Assembly: GCA_964023205.1 (NCBI GenBank)
Contig: OZ026845.1
Location: 6,086,001-6,150,000 of the forward strand
DNA from: Lutraria lutraria
Taxonomy: Eukaryota > Mollusca > Bivalvia > Venerida > Mactridae
Length of the DNA: 64,000 nucleotides
Reading direction: 5' to 3'
This document shows positions 1-12,693 of the stretch, piece by piece. The notes beneath the pieces are model-generated. The model had not been told where the DNA came from. It did no database searches and was given only the letters and a program-made list of their open reading frames with translations. Within the stretch, counting starts at the first letter, position 1, and every line of letters starts with the position of its first letter. Position numbers and translations under genes: made by a program.

Positions 1-97
1 TAAACTTATATATTTATTTTCTTCATATCCAAACTCCATATTTATATATCATATGAGGTGGATTTAATTGATACTAGAATTTACCGAACAAGGTCAG

Positions 98-380
98 AGG
101 GATGATCACGATCGACTGGTCTAGTAGTAATGCGATGGACTACTAAACGAAAGGGTGCGGGTTCGAATCTTGGTTCCGCCTTTCAATATTTCAGGAACGC
201 TTTTTCAGCGTACTTTTTCACTGAGCTTGAAGTACCAGTGTTAAGAAAATCCCAGGAAAGAGGGGAGATGTATAAATCAGTGCTTCACACCGGGCATGAT
301 AAATAACTAGGAAAAACTTTTCAATCTAAAAATAGGGTTCTAATGTATCTTATTTTCCCATTCTGGGCAGCTCTGTAATG
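98..380 (+). mobile_element. tRNA-derived SINE, family A, copy 1
   Basis: A tRNA-like head (A-box-like TGGTCTAGTAGTAATGCG near 118; B-box GGTTCGAATCT near 159) is followed by a body shared with the copies at 8168, 26738 and 34620. Shared body words include TTTCAGGAACGCTTTTTCAG and a CTTCACACCGGGC segment. The tail is degenerate near 360. It is a retroposed element, not a functional tRNA gene. Confidence 0.75.
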
Positions 381-697
381 ACTTTAACTGTGATTTGAGC
401 CATTAAACAACATAAATCAAACTCCTTACATAGAATAAATTCACTTAACTAGAGGCTGGTGAAATTCACATTACTTCAATTCACAAAATTAACAGAGTCC
501 TCTCCTCATTAAAGGTGAAAAATGACTAACTATAATTGTAACATCTAAAAAAATTACAAAACAATACAGGACTGAGTTATATTATTTTTACGCCAAAAAA
601 ATGTGTAGAAGGTTAAATGCAATGTTGTAATTAAATACTGTACAGTTAGACATTTGCAACAGGCTACGATTTTGTGAATTTAAGTCAGCACTTTGTT
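381..697. other. intronic sequence, nothing recognised
   Basis: AT-rich, unique-looking intron sequence left of the last visible exon. No ORF with family resemblance, tRNA-like head or inverted repeat was seen. Confidence 0.5.
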
Positions 698-916
698 TAA
701 CAAGGTCAAAGTATACAAAATCAAAGTACTGAAAGTACTTATAGAAACTGAACTTATATAGACTTGCACTGCAATATGGAACGGGAACTGGTTTAACAAT
801 TGCATGGCAGATGTAGAAAAACGTAGCATTTTGGTCAGCATCAAAAATCATGATCACCGAGCAAGTGATGGCTAAATGGAAAGCTGAACTGTCATTAAGT
901 TTCCATAACATAAAAC
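698..916. repeat. dispersed repeat family Q, copy 1
   Basis: About 215 bp that recurs at 38238 and 61722. All copies share ATCAAAGTACTGAAAGTAC, then GCATGG.(A/G)GATGTAGAAAA, then CACCGAGC/GCCGAGCG, and end with CAGTTTCCA or AGTTTCCA. It has no tRNA head and no clear terminal inverted repeat. A 113-residue reading frame on the minus strand here is a by-product. Confidence 0.65.
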
Positions 917-1400
917 ACCATAGAATCACAGAATATGTTTTACATGGTCAAATGATTGTGAAGTAATTAAATTACCAAATATATAGAATAAAACATCATC
1001 TAATCAGAGAATTTGTTCAGGTTCTCCGGTCAAACTTTATTTAAAACTTAAAAAACATGAAAATTAATCACCAACACATTTTCCTGATAATACAGTAATG
1101 CATATATTATCTCCTGATTAAATAATTGTCACAAGATCAAAAAGACAAAGTTTGTATTACTTTTTTTTGGTGACTCAGGTTCATATGAGTTTAAATATAC
1201 AATTCACATGAGAAAGGGAAGCTTCTTACTGACATTAGTGTTAACCTCTGTTTGACAAAAACCCTCTGAACTTACCATACATTAGTATAGTTAGTTCATT
1301 AATTAGTCATCAGATTATTTTTGTATGACCGTTATTTATATAGAACCTTTATAAAATGGCCATTGTAACAGTGACATATTATAAACAAGATGTGTTTTTA

Positions 1401-1615
1401 AAACACATTGCCCCCTCAGAGTGACCTTGACCTATGACCTACTGACTTGAAAATGCACAGGTCCTTTAGAGGTTGTCATGAGGAACCAACATAATTTATG
1501 AAGTTTGATGAATTTGTGTTTTGATTTTATAGGCAAGGTTGAAGTTTGGTACAAACGCACAGACAGAAAAACAGATAGACAGATAAACAAGACATGCCAA
1601 AAACAATATGTCCCG
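1401..1615. repeat. TGACCTTGACC-containing repeat fragment
   Basis: The stretch begins CCCCCTCAGAGTGACCTTGA and ends with a run of ACAGACAG/GATAGACAGAT words. This arrangement (TGACCTTGACCTATGACCTA followed by an A-rich CAGACAGA end) looks like the end of a degraded dispersed element. It stops about 60 bp from the donor of the terminal visible exon. I recognise the style rather than a named family. Confidence 0.4.
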
Positions 1616-1673
1616 ATCTATGACGTGACATTTTGTGTGATTCCAGTGTATGGGTGTGGGTATATTGACTCAC

Positions 1674-1878
1674 CTAGATAGTTTCTACTCCTGGCAAGTT
1701 CTGTGATATTCACATGACAAGAACCAGCTGGGATTCTCGTGATCTGATTGTAGCCATACTTGAGGTTACGTCGGGTATAAATCCCAGCAATGATACGACA
1801 TGAGTCATTGTCCCCTCCACACACTCCACAGTGATCTGTCTGTTTGCCTGACCCCACAACTCCATCACAACCAACGAT
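1674..1878 (-). CDS. ADAMTS-like/papilin-type gene, end of cysteine-rich region and start of spacer domain
   Basis: This 205-bp exon starts IVGCDGVVGSGKQTDHCGVC and continues GGDNDSCRIIAGIYTRRNLK, then YGYNQITRIPAGSCHVNITE, LARSRNYL. GCDGVxGSGK..D.CGVCGGDN..C is the signature at the end of the ADAMTS cysteine-rich region, and the GYN..I.IPAG...I.I.E stretch opens the spacer domain. NIT is a possible N-glycosylation site. SCH places a cysteine where most relatives have an Ala- or Thr-type residue after IPAG. The acceptor is ATATTTTTAG and the donor CTAG/GTGAGT; entry is in phase 0 and one base (G) is left for an exon beyond the left edge. The NIT-E...NYL segment resembles THSD4/ADAMTSL4 more than the ADAMTS proteases; I hold that subfamily assignment with only moderate confidence. 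Confidence 0.92.
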
Positions 1879-2059
1879 CTAAAAATATACAAATACAATA
1901 AAAGTTAGATCAACATACAAACAGGGGCCATATTAAGAGGAGATAAAAATCATGTTTATTTTGTCTTGTATTGTGAATAATTAAACATGATGACATTTAT
2001 TCACAGGTGGTTGCTAACTAAAGTTTTACTGTCTTACAGAAATGTTACAGTATACATAT

Positions 2060-2237
2060 ACAGTACAACCTCTCTAAAGCGACCCTCTCTTGAGCAACAG
2101 CCTCCCTTCAACAACAGCATGATTTTCCCCACTGTATGCTTTATCTATTAATTGAACCTCTCTAGAGCAATAACCTCTTAATGTCAGCATAATTTTGCTA
2201 CTCCTAAAGGGTGTTGTTTTGGAGAGGTTGCACTGTT
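2060..2237. mobile_element. MITE family M2 (CAGTACAACCTCTC ends), copy 1
   Basis: Starts TACAGTACAACCTCTCTAAA and ends GGAGAGGTTGCACTGT, so the ends are inverted repeats. The inside repeats CTCTAGAGCAA/TTGAGCAAC words. The TA...CAGT ends suggest a Tc1/mariner-type MITE. Related copies lie at 27645 and 42067. Confidence 0.7.
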
Positions 2238-3040
2238 TTATCAAAGTGGTTGCAACATGTTTTTGTACATAACTATCAATGAAAGCTTACAGGTGAATTT
2301 AAGAAATGCTAGAAAAAAAACTTTTAAACTTCCCAAAGCACCGGTACTGCATTCACCAACAAACAGCCAGACCTATAATCCATCATTCCCCCCCCCCCCT
2401 CCAAACACAAAGAAATATATGAAAAAATTCCACCTCTCCCACCCAAGTTACTGCTTACCCACCACTCTCCCATCCCCGTTAAAAATTGACGGTTTACTAA
2501 TTATCAATCAAGACAACAACATTTTGGACCTCCAATGATGGTTAGAAATTTCTCAAAGGCTTACTGTGATAGAGGTACTGTGAGACTGCTAAAACATTAC
2601 AACAGAACTGCAATATCATTATCATACAACATTATCATACAACATTTTTAACTAATTTCAACTGGTGCAAAGTGATTAAAAAACTAAAAGCAAGGATTTC
2701 TAATTAAGTCAGTGCAACACAGCAGTAACTTAGTCAACCTATTAGTATTCAGATACAACATTATTGCACCAAAAAGACATTGTTACGACTAATCAAAATT
2801 AATCATTTCAAAACCACACTGTACATACAGAGTGTGTCTGAGAACAGTATAACGGTGAAAGACATCCCCAGTCTACATATTATACAAACTTTCAATAGAA
2901 TCTTAATTCATATGCATGCAATTTGAATAAATTATTATGCGCAAATATTTAATCAAAATGAGTAGGAAAAAAATGTATCAGACAATTTTAAAAACTTTCA
3001 ATCTGATGAAAAAAGACATCACAAAATGATACCTATAATA
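2238..3040. other. intronic sequence with a poly-C tract
   Basis: Unique-looking intron sequence. A C-run near 2390 produces a proline-rich 93-residue reading frame (2257-2538) without family resemblance; I do not treat it as a gene. Confidence 0.5.
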
Positions 3041-3262
3041 AGGTCCAACACAATGTTTGTTCCTGGTTTGTAGCTAATTAAAAATAGGGTATGAACAGGT
3101 AGGTAGAGAAATAGTTTTTTTCTAATTCTTCAATAATTGAAAGTAACTTTTAATTAGCTTACCGGTACATAAAGTGAACTCAAATTGCTTTGTCTTCCTT
3201 GGGCCTAAGATGAAAGTTTGCAGGAAAAATTTAGTGTAGGTAATCAGAAACAACCTTTTTTC
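3041..3262. mobile_element. MITE family M1, diverged copy
   Basis: Left end AATGTTTGTTCCTGGTTTG and right end GTAATCAGAAACAAC are the inverted ends of family M1. The body keeps AAAAATAGGG and AGGTAGGTAGAG but carries an AT-rich insertion near 3110-3195. Confidence 0.55.
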
Positions 3263-6200
3263 AGTCTAGTTTAATATCATTAGAAGAAGCAAAACTACAA
3301 AATTTGCACCTGATCACCTTATAGATTTCAACATTTAATATGGTAAATCATAGAATTCAGAAGATGTTTTGCCTGCTTGCAAGAATGGGAATTCTTATTT
3401 AAAGTTTGAGAGGGTTTTGACATGCAGCAGTTTCTGTGTCAGTTTGGAGAGGGTTTTCAAATGTAGAAGGGTTACTGTATTAGTTTAGTGTTGGTTTTCA
3501 GATGGGTTTGGGGAGTTAAGAGGGCCCCGGGTTATTACATCAGTTTGGAGCAGCTTTGGCAATCAGAGCCTGGTTACTATTTTGCAGTGTTGGTGTTTGG
3601 CAAGTTTTATTTTGTAAAATATGGATTTGTTTATTTATTTGTGAAGCATAATTCGAGGGTTCAACGCAACAGTGTCGTAACTCATATGGAAATATGAACA
3701 AGTTATGAAAGTGTTGCACTGATCCCTCGAATTATAGTGTTTGCAAGATTTTCACTATTCTTCATGAATCAGACATATGTAATTACCGTAAGGTATGAAA
3801 TCTGAAACAATTGTCCTTACTTAAACCAGGAAAACTGACCCCATTATAAATGTCAGCTTGTCTCAAACCCTTCATCCTTACCCTGACAAATGTACTGCCT
3901 GTCCAAATAAGAGTTATTTATGCCCTACACATTAAAACTGCTGATTACAAGTTTGGTACTAAATGAAAGTGAAAATTTCAATTTTCAGTATGCATGCAAG
4001 AAGATATTTCAAATAACAACAAATTACTTAAACACAATTACACTTTTGTATCAATATTTGTGGGCTGCCGTCCAAATAGTATGCTTTTACATCTATAAAT
4101 TTGATTATCTTTTTGTCAATAAATTCATGGCAAAGTTCGTTGCTCACTAAGACGCCTAAATCAGTTTAATACATACTAGAAGGTAAATATCAAGTATACC
4201 GTCAGGCTGAAGTTTGCGATGAAAATTAAAATACAAGTACCAATCAAATAGTTTGTAAGTAAATTATATACCTTGTTTCTTTAATTGCTATTTGCTTATC
4301 ACTTACAACCAGTCCGTAAATGGAATCTCTGGTATTTGGACCAGATATCATTTACATAAAGACTGATAATTCCTACTGAGGGGTATTAGTCGATCTAAAT
4401 ACTAGATGTACTTGTAAATGTTTGCACATCTAGTGGAATTTAAAAACTGCATTTAAAATACAACAGGGCAAAGAGATTAAATTAAAAAAGCCACTTGCTT
4501 CTATTGGGACAACACAACTGTAACTCATTCATTATATACACAGAGTTACAATATTGATGCAATGAAAATTATTTTACAAGCAAATCTTATTATAATTCTC
4601 TCTTCGCTTATTTATGAACCTTGCAACAAACCAAAGCGATGTCAAAGGAATCAGAAAAATTCACCCCCAAGAGGTCGGGTCAGGAATTTTAAATTTGGAT
4701 ATGGTTTCATCTTCATTAAATTTTGAACTAATTTAAACAAATAAATGGCATTCAATTCCTTGCCAGATCATGGAATACATGAATATTTGAAAACAATTAT
4801 TTCTGAGTATAGAACCAGTATTAGAATAATAATATATATCATCCCACAGGGGAGCTAGCTGTATGTAGAGTTATGATAAATTTGTGTTTTGGTCTGTATC
4901 CATGGCTATTTTAGGTCCAAATTCACCATTATACGCCATTCTTACAAATAGCCATACTTATTTCTTAGCTCTATAATTTAGTACTTAGTAGATTTCATAA
5001 AGATGAGAAGAGCTAGGATGGGCCGTCCTCCAAAAATAATAAATGTCTCACCATCACCAATAGTTTGTTGGACTACCCTGTTGCAACAACATACTCAGTC
5101 TTTGAATTTAGCCCCGAACCTTGGACCGAGTCCACCATAATGGCAATCAGTCCAGTAAATTATGCAAAGTTCAGTGGACCTACTGTCCAGTAAATTTTTC
5201 AGTGAAAATTTTGCCATGTTTCAGAACAAAAAATGAAATATTTTAATCACTCTCAAGAAATATGTTTTTTAGCCAAATCATATATGAAATTTTGTGTGTA
5301 CTATTTTTGGTTCACTAAAAGTTCATTAGGTCCAGTAAAGTTTGCAGTTTCATCGGACCGAATGTCCAGTGCTTAAAAAAAGTTTTTTGTGAAGACTGCA
5401 TACTTAATTCCATATATGTATCATCAAGCCCATAGGAAGTAATTTCAGGGAGGGGGCTAATTTTATGGTCTGTCTGACAATTGGGGGTAGGAGAATCAGT
5501 TACATCCCCTTTTAATTACCATTGCAGCTTAAATTATTTGAAGGGGGGAGGGGTAAGCCATACCCCTTCTCCAGTTCCGACAGCAGCCCCTACCATACAA
5601 TTTTCAGTTTTGTCATGTAAGCTTTTTTTTATGGATACCACAAGTACAATTTTATCTAGGTCAGTACTAAATGTAGAAAAAACCCAAACAAAACCTTCAC
5701 TGTTTTTAAACAGTCTTGGATAGCAACTGAGCTATTCCAAGACCCATTCATAAAATATCTGCTTACATTGACATTAATACTGATAACAAACAGTTTATAA
5801 GTAATCAGAATTTTACCTACCTAATCGTTTTGTCTACAATCGTCTTGTACTCTACAGTTTTCACATAGACATATAGGCAGAATCAGAACTGTACAACAGA
5901 ATTTTTTAAACTTTGCACAATCATAGCACATAATACTAAAAACATTTTCAGAGAAATTGATATTTTTTTTTAATTATCTGCCTTTGAATTTGCATTTTTT
6001 GCTTTGAAAATGTTTGTTTGTTTGCATTTATTTTAACCCTGTTAGTGTTTAATCCTATTTATTGAACAATATCTCAGTTATGTATGAGGGTAGGTTGAAA
6101 TTACAAGAACACCTTACAGAACAGTCTAAATTTACCAATCTGACCTATTCCACTGCATTTTGCAACTAACTTTCAACTTCTCAAGCAATCAACAAGAGTG

Positions 6201-8167
6201 GAGAACAGATGACTTCAAATATTTTACTTCTGTAAGGTAAGAAATAGGAAAACTTTAAACAACACGGAATTGATCCAGACTTGAGTTGTTTAAAGAAACT
6301 TGGACATTCACACTAGGGGGTTCTTTGGGTGGTTATGGTCACCAAGTAGTAATCACAAGTAGAAGCTGTGATGTTTGAATACCATGCAAGGCCAGACAGA
6401 TTTCACATGTGAGGAAGCTCTAGAGCTAGCTACCGGAAGTACACGTGTATACACCTGGAGTCTGATCCTCGACCATAAAAGCTGGATTATTAGACACCAA
6501 ATGACCCTGATGTTAAACGCCAAAGAACTTTCACACACGCACACTACATCAAACATTCATTATAACTTAGTTAAAGTAAATGCTGTATGCGGAGCCTGTT
6601 GCATGATTAAACTGCGTATAAACATCTAAAGAGAGAGGTCCTGAATACCAGTCATGAGAGTAATTTAAATGTTATTATTTTCATAATTTTGCAGGTGTCA
6701 CTTAATTTGTACAGGTGTGTAAATATATTCATGCGCAAATTTTGAATTGATCTTCCTTTTAAATATTTATTATATAAGATATTAGATTTAATAATCTAAG
6801 TAAGATTATTAGAGACATAAAATCAACAAAACAGGCCAGGTATATTGCACCAGATTCTTTTTATCATAAGGCCAACAATATCAACAAGTTTGTTCATCAT
6901 GCAGTCTGCGATAAATGCTTTGGGAAACTAAACTATACAGTATAGTTCAGCTTTACGTAGCCATCATTTGCTTAGCACACGTGAAATTTTGTGTGGACCA
7001 AAGAATAATGCATCACTGTGAGGAGGTGATCCTTAAAACATTTTAAGTTTGCAGCTTGATGACTGTCAATCATTTTTTTTTAATTATGACAAGAAATTTT
7101 TGTTTTTCGTTATCTATTTCAAGATTTCTTTTTTCAGTACAAGTACATAATATTGACAAAAAAACTCTTATCTACTTACTGTTACATGTATATTATATAT
7201 ACATGTATTACATTAAACACCAACATTTCCTGACCGACCAATTATTAATTGCAGCAAAAGGTGAGCCAAATTCACATTGGATTTGTGTCTATATTCTAGT
7301 TTTATTTAAAATACAAATTTATTTCCATCGTTATGGATACAACATGGACAGATGAGAGTTTGATGTGAAGAAAATTTAAATTTATCTCATTAAAATAAAA
7401 CATCTTGTTTACATCTTGTTACATGATGCAAGCACCCTATTGTTTAGTTCACATAGCCTAACCCTCAATCAATGTTGATTTTTAGCGTCTTAATTCTATA
7501 AATGACTTAATATGTTTGTATGTTCATATTTAATCTTTAGTAAATCATATTAAAAGCAATTTTAATGTTTAGAAATGGACACTCTTAAGTCCACCGGTCA
7601 ATACAACCAACTTTTATACTACTTTATAAGCCTACTTGACATTTTCATAGGATTTTCAAAACCCACTTAAACACCATTGAGTTTAAAAAAAACACTAGTT
7701 ACAAAGTCATTAAGTTTCGGGTACAAGTGTCAGACATTTTTGACATTTTTATCCAATTTTCAAAACATTAAATAAATATTTTTATTCTACAGCTGCTCCA
7801 GTGGGATTATCTGGACTTCATAGGTGTTATGATAGTCCCTAAATCCACTATGACATCATTTAGTGATGTAACAACTTGTACCAATATTTTGAATTTATAT
7901 TATAAAATGAGCCCAGTAAAAAACCACAATGTCAAACTGTTTATACAAATCTGGGGCTGTAAATTAGAAGAAAATGCTGGACTTTGTTTGGTACATCTAT
8001 TATAGCGACTTACATAATAAATTCAATGATTTTGATATTAAAATCATACTGTACTTTAGATATATATATTGATGTTACAGCCTAGAATGACTAATTCATA
8101 ATTAAGTAATGTATTAACACTATTCTATATAAAAAATAAAATTCTACAATTGAAGGGACATCTGAAG
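3263..8167. other. intronic sequence, mostly unremarkable
   Basis: Nearly 5 kb of AT-rich intron. At 5125-5375 the words TCCAGTAAA and GGACC(T/G)A recur three to four times and suggest a worn local duplication. A perfect palindromic word (ACATGTATATTATATATACATGT region, in pieces) lies at 7185-7207. The reading frames here are short and have no family resemblance. Confidence 0.5.
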
Positions 8168-8412
8168 TTATCGGTGGTGGAGTGGTAACACACTGGACTA
8201 CTAAATGAAAGATTGTGGGTTCAATTCCCGGCACTGCCATTCCAAAATCACAGGAAAAGGGATGAGGCTTGTATCAGCGCTTTACATCAGGATCAATAAA
8301 GAACCAAGAAAAAACATTCATAAAGAATAGGGATATAAATGTCCAGTTTTCCTGTATCTTATCTCCTCTCTCTCTCTGAAAAGCTTTGGAATGGGACGTT
8401 AAACAAAACAAC
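8168..8412 (+). mobile_element. tRNA-derived SINE, family A, near-full-length copy
   Basis: The head has A-box-like GTGGTGGAGTGGTAACAC and B-box GGGTTCAATTCCC. The body shares CAGGAAAAGGGATGAG and the CTTTACATCAGG segment with the copy at 98. It ends CTGTATCTTATCTCC, a CT-rich run, then GGAATGGGACGTTAAAC. The GACGTTAAAC tail resembles the GGCGTTAAA tail of the SINE at 60995. A pearl-like element follows 10 bp downstream. Confidence 0.8.
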
Positions 8413-8421
8413 AGATAAATA

Positions 8422-9272
8422 ACAAGAGGGCCACATTGGCCCTTTATCGCTCATCTGAGAACAAAGGCCAATAACCAGGTAACATAGTTTCCATCTCGTA
8501 AAACTCATTTTTACGTAGATTTTGAGATCAAAACCAACAATGAAGGTATAATACTGTTAAACAAGCTAAAACGTAGCAAATTTTCTAATCCAAGGGCCCA
8601 TAACTATTGAAGTTGTACTCCGATTCCACCCATAACTGAACTTGTCCAAAACCATCAGGTCATACACATTCATTGTAAATATGATTAGGATCTGTGAATA
8701 AATGAAGGCGCTAGAGTGTAAACAAGCTAAAATATAGCAAATTTTCAAAATCAAGGGCCCATAACTCTTTAAGTTTGGGTCCGATTCCACCCATAATCGA
8801 ACTTGTCCAAGATCTTTTAGTTATACTTATTTACTGAAAATATTTTTAGGATTGGTGAATAAATGAACATGCTAGAGTGTAAACAAGCTAAAATATAGCA
8901 CATTTTCAAAGTCAAGGGCCCATAACTCTTGAAGTTTAGGTCCGATTCCGCCCATAATCGAACTTGTCCAAGATCTTTTAGTTATACACATTTACTGAAA
9001 ATATTATTAGGATTGGTGAATAAATGAAGGCGCTAGAGTGTAAACAAGCTAAATATAGCAAATTTTGTAATTCAAGGGCCCATAACTCTAGAAGTTATTG
9101 TCTGATTTTGCCCATAATTGAACTTAGCCGAGACATTGTGGCCATATACATTGAGCAAGTTTAATCATGATTCGTTAAGAGCTGCGGTTGCTAGAGTGTA
9201 AACAAACTAATTGTGGCCGGACGCCGGACATTCAACGATCCTAAAAGCTCACCTGATCAGGTGAGCTAAAAA
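8422..9272 (+). mobile_element. pearl-like element with about 160-bp tandem core
   Basis: Starts ACAAGAGGGCCACATTGGCC, then TTTATCGCTCATCTGAG. The core has four tandem units: CTAGAGTGTAAACAA recurs at 8711, 8871, 9032 and 9191, spacings of 159-161 bp, each unit holding CAAGGGCCCATAACTC. The end is GGCCGGACGCCGGAC followed by the hairpin AGCTCACCTGATCAGGTGAG and CTAAAAA. A 160-bp tandem core between fixed ends is typical of bivalve pearl elements, which are thought to be non-autonomous Helitron-like elements. There is no coding capacity. Confidence 0.8.
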
Positions 9273-9605
9273 TAAACAAATGAGGAGACATCGATTGTAA
9301 GAAGTATTTGTATTAACATAAATTTACAAAAAATACAGTATGGAAAAGTAATTATGTAAACTTGATATTTGACATACACATGACATGCACCATAACCCAG
9401 GCCAATGCATTTATCAAATACCACGATAAAAAACATTTAAACATTTCTATTATTTCAACACCACCAGTGAAGCCTTCATTCTACAAGTTCAGAAAACAAC
9501 ATATCACCTTTCATTACGAAATTGATAAAATTCTGAGAGTTTTGTGTGGGAGAGAAAACAGAAGAATTTCTGTGATTTTTTCTGCAGCCCTCTCTGATAA
9601 CATTT
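9273..9605. other. intronic sequence, nothing recognised
   Basis: AT-rich intron between a pearl-like element and a MITE. One 81-residue reading frame (9362-9607) has no family resemblance. Confidence 0.5.
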
Positions 9606-9800
9606 AAGGCGTAAGAAATTTCTTTTGTTTCTGGTTTCCCAATCTACCCTAATTTATCCCTGTTGCCCTTAAGACTTTTTAATTGGCCCGAGGAACAGAA
9701 CACTTCTTTACTTTTCCAAGCGATTTCAAAAGCAAAAAAAAAGACCCGACCTACCAACATGTTTTTAAACAGTGTTACAATGACGTAACCAGAAATGAAT
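9606..9800. mobile_element. MITE family M1 copy
   Basis: AAGGCGTAAGAAATT then TTTGTTTCTGGTTTCCC at the left; GTAACCAGAAATGAA at the right. The body includes TACCCTAATTTATCC and GACCTACCAAC, as in the copies at 23049 and 47472. Confidence 0.7.
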
Positions 9801-10800
9801 CGTCTAAATGAAAAGAACTTGTAAATGAAAACTCTGACTGCTTGTTAACCTCCTATGAAGATAAGAAAACAACACAATGCTTGGTTTTGTAAATTATAAC
9901 ACAGAAAATAGATTTACCAGAATCTTACACAATTTCAATGGGTTGTCTATCTGTGATAGAGCCAGGATTTTTATGCAAGTCATGAATGTGTTATACCATA
10001 CCTTTTTATCTGTGGTATTTATAAACAAAAGTATGACAGGCTACATTAATGTCACATTGTTGCCTTTTAATTATTCCATTAAGAAAAGTTGTTAACATTG
10101 GCACTGAAAATTATACACCGTATAAAAACATACTATAACGTCTTCAGTTACCTCCCTTATCTGAGAGGTTCTGCTTGATTGGCACATTTGATAAGGAAAC
10201 TCTTTCTATCCAAGACCAACTTTTTACTAAGCAGTTTAATTTTAACCAATTCATTAACGAACCCTCATGGTAAATTGAAACTAAATCTACATCAAAATGA
10301 ATTTCTGACGCAAAAGTTAAGATAATTCTATTTAAGACAGTAAGATAAGTGATAATTAATTAGGAATATCTGTCACGTTTCCGCAGCAAAAAAATGCAAA
10401 ATACATCACATATGCATTAAAATCCATGTTTTCACAGCATTTCATAGTAAGCATATGTACTTCCTGAGCAAAAACTCACTAATGAACCGCTCAAATATGC
10501 AAGCATTTCCTTCAGATGTCTTAATGAAACAGAATTTTCTAAATGGAACAAAACCACAACAGAATGGTTGTTGAAGAAAATAGATACTGTTCTAAATGAT
10601 TTTAATAATTTCGTTCATAACATTTAAATTTCATGAACTAATACTTTTAGTATATTAATTGTGTTTTGCTTTATCAATCTTTTCCAAAAAATAGAAATTG
10701 GGAGAAAACAGTGCAGAATCCTAGTAATTCAGTTTTGGAATAGAAGCAGTTACAACATTTTTGTTAAAATCTTAAGACCCGGTGTGTGGTTTTATACTTG
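9801..10800. other. intronic sequence, nothing recognised
   Basis: One kilobase of AT-rich intron with no ORF, repeat or RNA signature that I recognise. Confidence 0.5.
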
Positions 10801-11054
10801 TCTTCAGACCTGGTGCTGGGTGTTGTGTTTAACTCTAAACCTGGTGCTGGGTGTTATGTTTAACTCTAGACCTGGTGCTGGGTGTTATGTTTAACTCTAA
10901 ACCTGGTGCTGGGTGTTATGTTTAACTCTAGACCTGGTGCTGGGTGTTATGTTTAACTCTAAACCTGGTGCGGGGTGTTATGTTTAACTCTAGACCTGGT
11001 GCGGGGTGTTATGTTTAACTCTAGACCTGATGTTGGGTTTTATGCTAAACTCTA
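10801..11054. repeat. 31-bp minisatellite, about 8 units
   Basis: The unit is CTCTARACCTGGTGCTGGG plus TGTTATGTTTAA. Units alternate between TCTAGACC and TCTAAACC, so the true period is partly a 62-bp dimer. GTGCGGGG variants sit in three units towards the right end and the last unit is worn (CCTGATGTTGGG). Confidence 0.92.
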
Positions 11055-11861
11055 ATTTCCAGGCGCCATCATCACAACCAGGCATGACTCCTTGACAACT
11101 GGCCCTCTAATAGTACTCATCTAAAACCAAACATGGGCAAAGTCTGCTGAAATACCAGGTGAGTGACTATCTAAAGTATATATTCTATGAAAGATTATTG
11201 GTCTTACATTTAATAGAGGCAAAATGTAGTTGAAATAGTTTCTGTGTGATATTGTTTAGATATCAAATATCACAGATCTCTGTAATAACATTTGTCAATA
11301 TGTCATATATTGTAATATAAGTATATTATATGACATAAAAAAAATTAAGCACACAGTGTGGAAGCCAGGCTCCATGTCATGTAACACAGTTGAGAAGTCA
11401 TGTGACACAGTGATTACCAATAAGGCCGAAACTAGTGGGGGTTTAAGCCCCTCTAGCCCCAAGTTTCAACAAATAGTGCTTTAATTAATTGCTAAAACAA
11501 AAGATCACATTATAATTATGTTACATACATGTATTCTATAAATGTTATCAGCAAAAACGCATATAAAGAACTTGTAATTATATTATGATTAATTTATGAA
11601 AGACATGAGGGCATGACCTTTAGAACATCAAGTGATAAATATTTTCATGACTATAATCCAAATTGGGATGAATAAATTGAATCACCTAAAGGAAACAATC
11701 AGCTCCCTAAAATCTTGTGTGGTATCGATGTAAGAGAACATGATCTTTGGAGGTTAAAGAAGAGAGTCGATATATAATGTTCTGAGTTAACTGGACACAC
11801 AGTCTTCATACAGCAAATATTTACTTCTTTGACACTATACAGCTGATAATATAACATACCC
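11055..11861. other. intronic sequence, nothing recognised
   Basis: Contains a short inverted word pair around 11262-11342 (ATATCAAATATCAC; TATATGACATA). No gene or known repeat was seen. Confidence 0.45.
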
Positions 11862-11976
11862 CTTTGAAAGGAACTCATAAAAACTTGATTTTTTCTTGAA
11901 CTTTATTCTTGCATTATACTTAATTAATAGTTCATTAACTATGAATTATAACTATTTGACAGGGAAAAAGTATAGT
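11862..11976. repeat. dispersed repeat family R, copy 1
   Basis: About 115 bp with CCCTTTGAAAGGAACTCATA, TTTTTTCTTGAACTTTATTC, AATAGTTCATTAACTATGAA and TATTTGACAGGG. The same order occurs at 28733 and 37945, and in reverse at 35437 and 43357. Confidence 0.6.
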
Positions 11977-12693
11977 TAAACCAGAGTCTGATATAATACC
12001 AAGCAGTGGTAGAGGATATAATAAGCTACCTCGTATAAATATCAGACAGTGCAATTTCTCATCAAACTTTCATAGCCAAGTGTCATGGTTTTCACAAGGA
12101 GATAGATTGCAATATTTAAATCACTTCAATGGTTAGTTGTATATAAAAATATGCTAGCAGTAATCTTTAAGGTTCATTACCATGTTAAACTTCAATCAAT
12201 CATTCTAAAAGTTGGTTAAATGCATTCATTTATTTCCACCTTAAAAAAAACTTCCTACATTGATAAAGTTGGGAGTTTAGAAGTTTTCCTTGATTTCTTT
12301 CTGTTCCTATGAGAGTCTGCAGTTTATTGTTATCAAATGTTTATTTACTTTCACTATAAATAGGAAGCAAAATAATTCATATAACATTCCTAAGTTAAAA
12401 CAACAGAAAAAAGAATAATTTACCAAATATTCTTGCAGTTGAATATTGATTAGAAATAAAGTAAGCTTAGATTTAAATTGTTCAGTACTTTGATTAATAA
12501 TCATATTTGAATAATGCATGCGCTCTGTTTTAATTCATGTCAATACGGTACATTGATTTCATAAAAATACTTAACTTCTTATAATATAATACATTTTTTA
12601 TTTTATAATTATATAGTTTAAGTGTACTTTGATTTTATTATGAACCAGTTCTTTGATTTGATGTTATGAAGTAGAAATCTGCTCTAATTTATT
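11977..12693. other. intronic sequence leading into a satellite
   Basis: AT-rich intron. The last 60 bp (from about 12630) contain worn copies of the satellite monomers that begin in earnest at 12694. Confidence 0.5.

Noticed and set aside
588..929. 113-residue minus-strand reading frame
   Set aside because: It overlaps dispersed repeat family Q and resembles no protein family.
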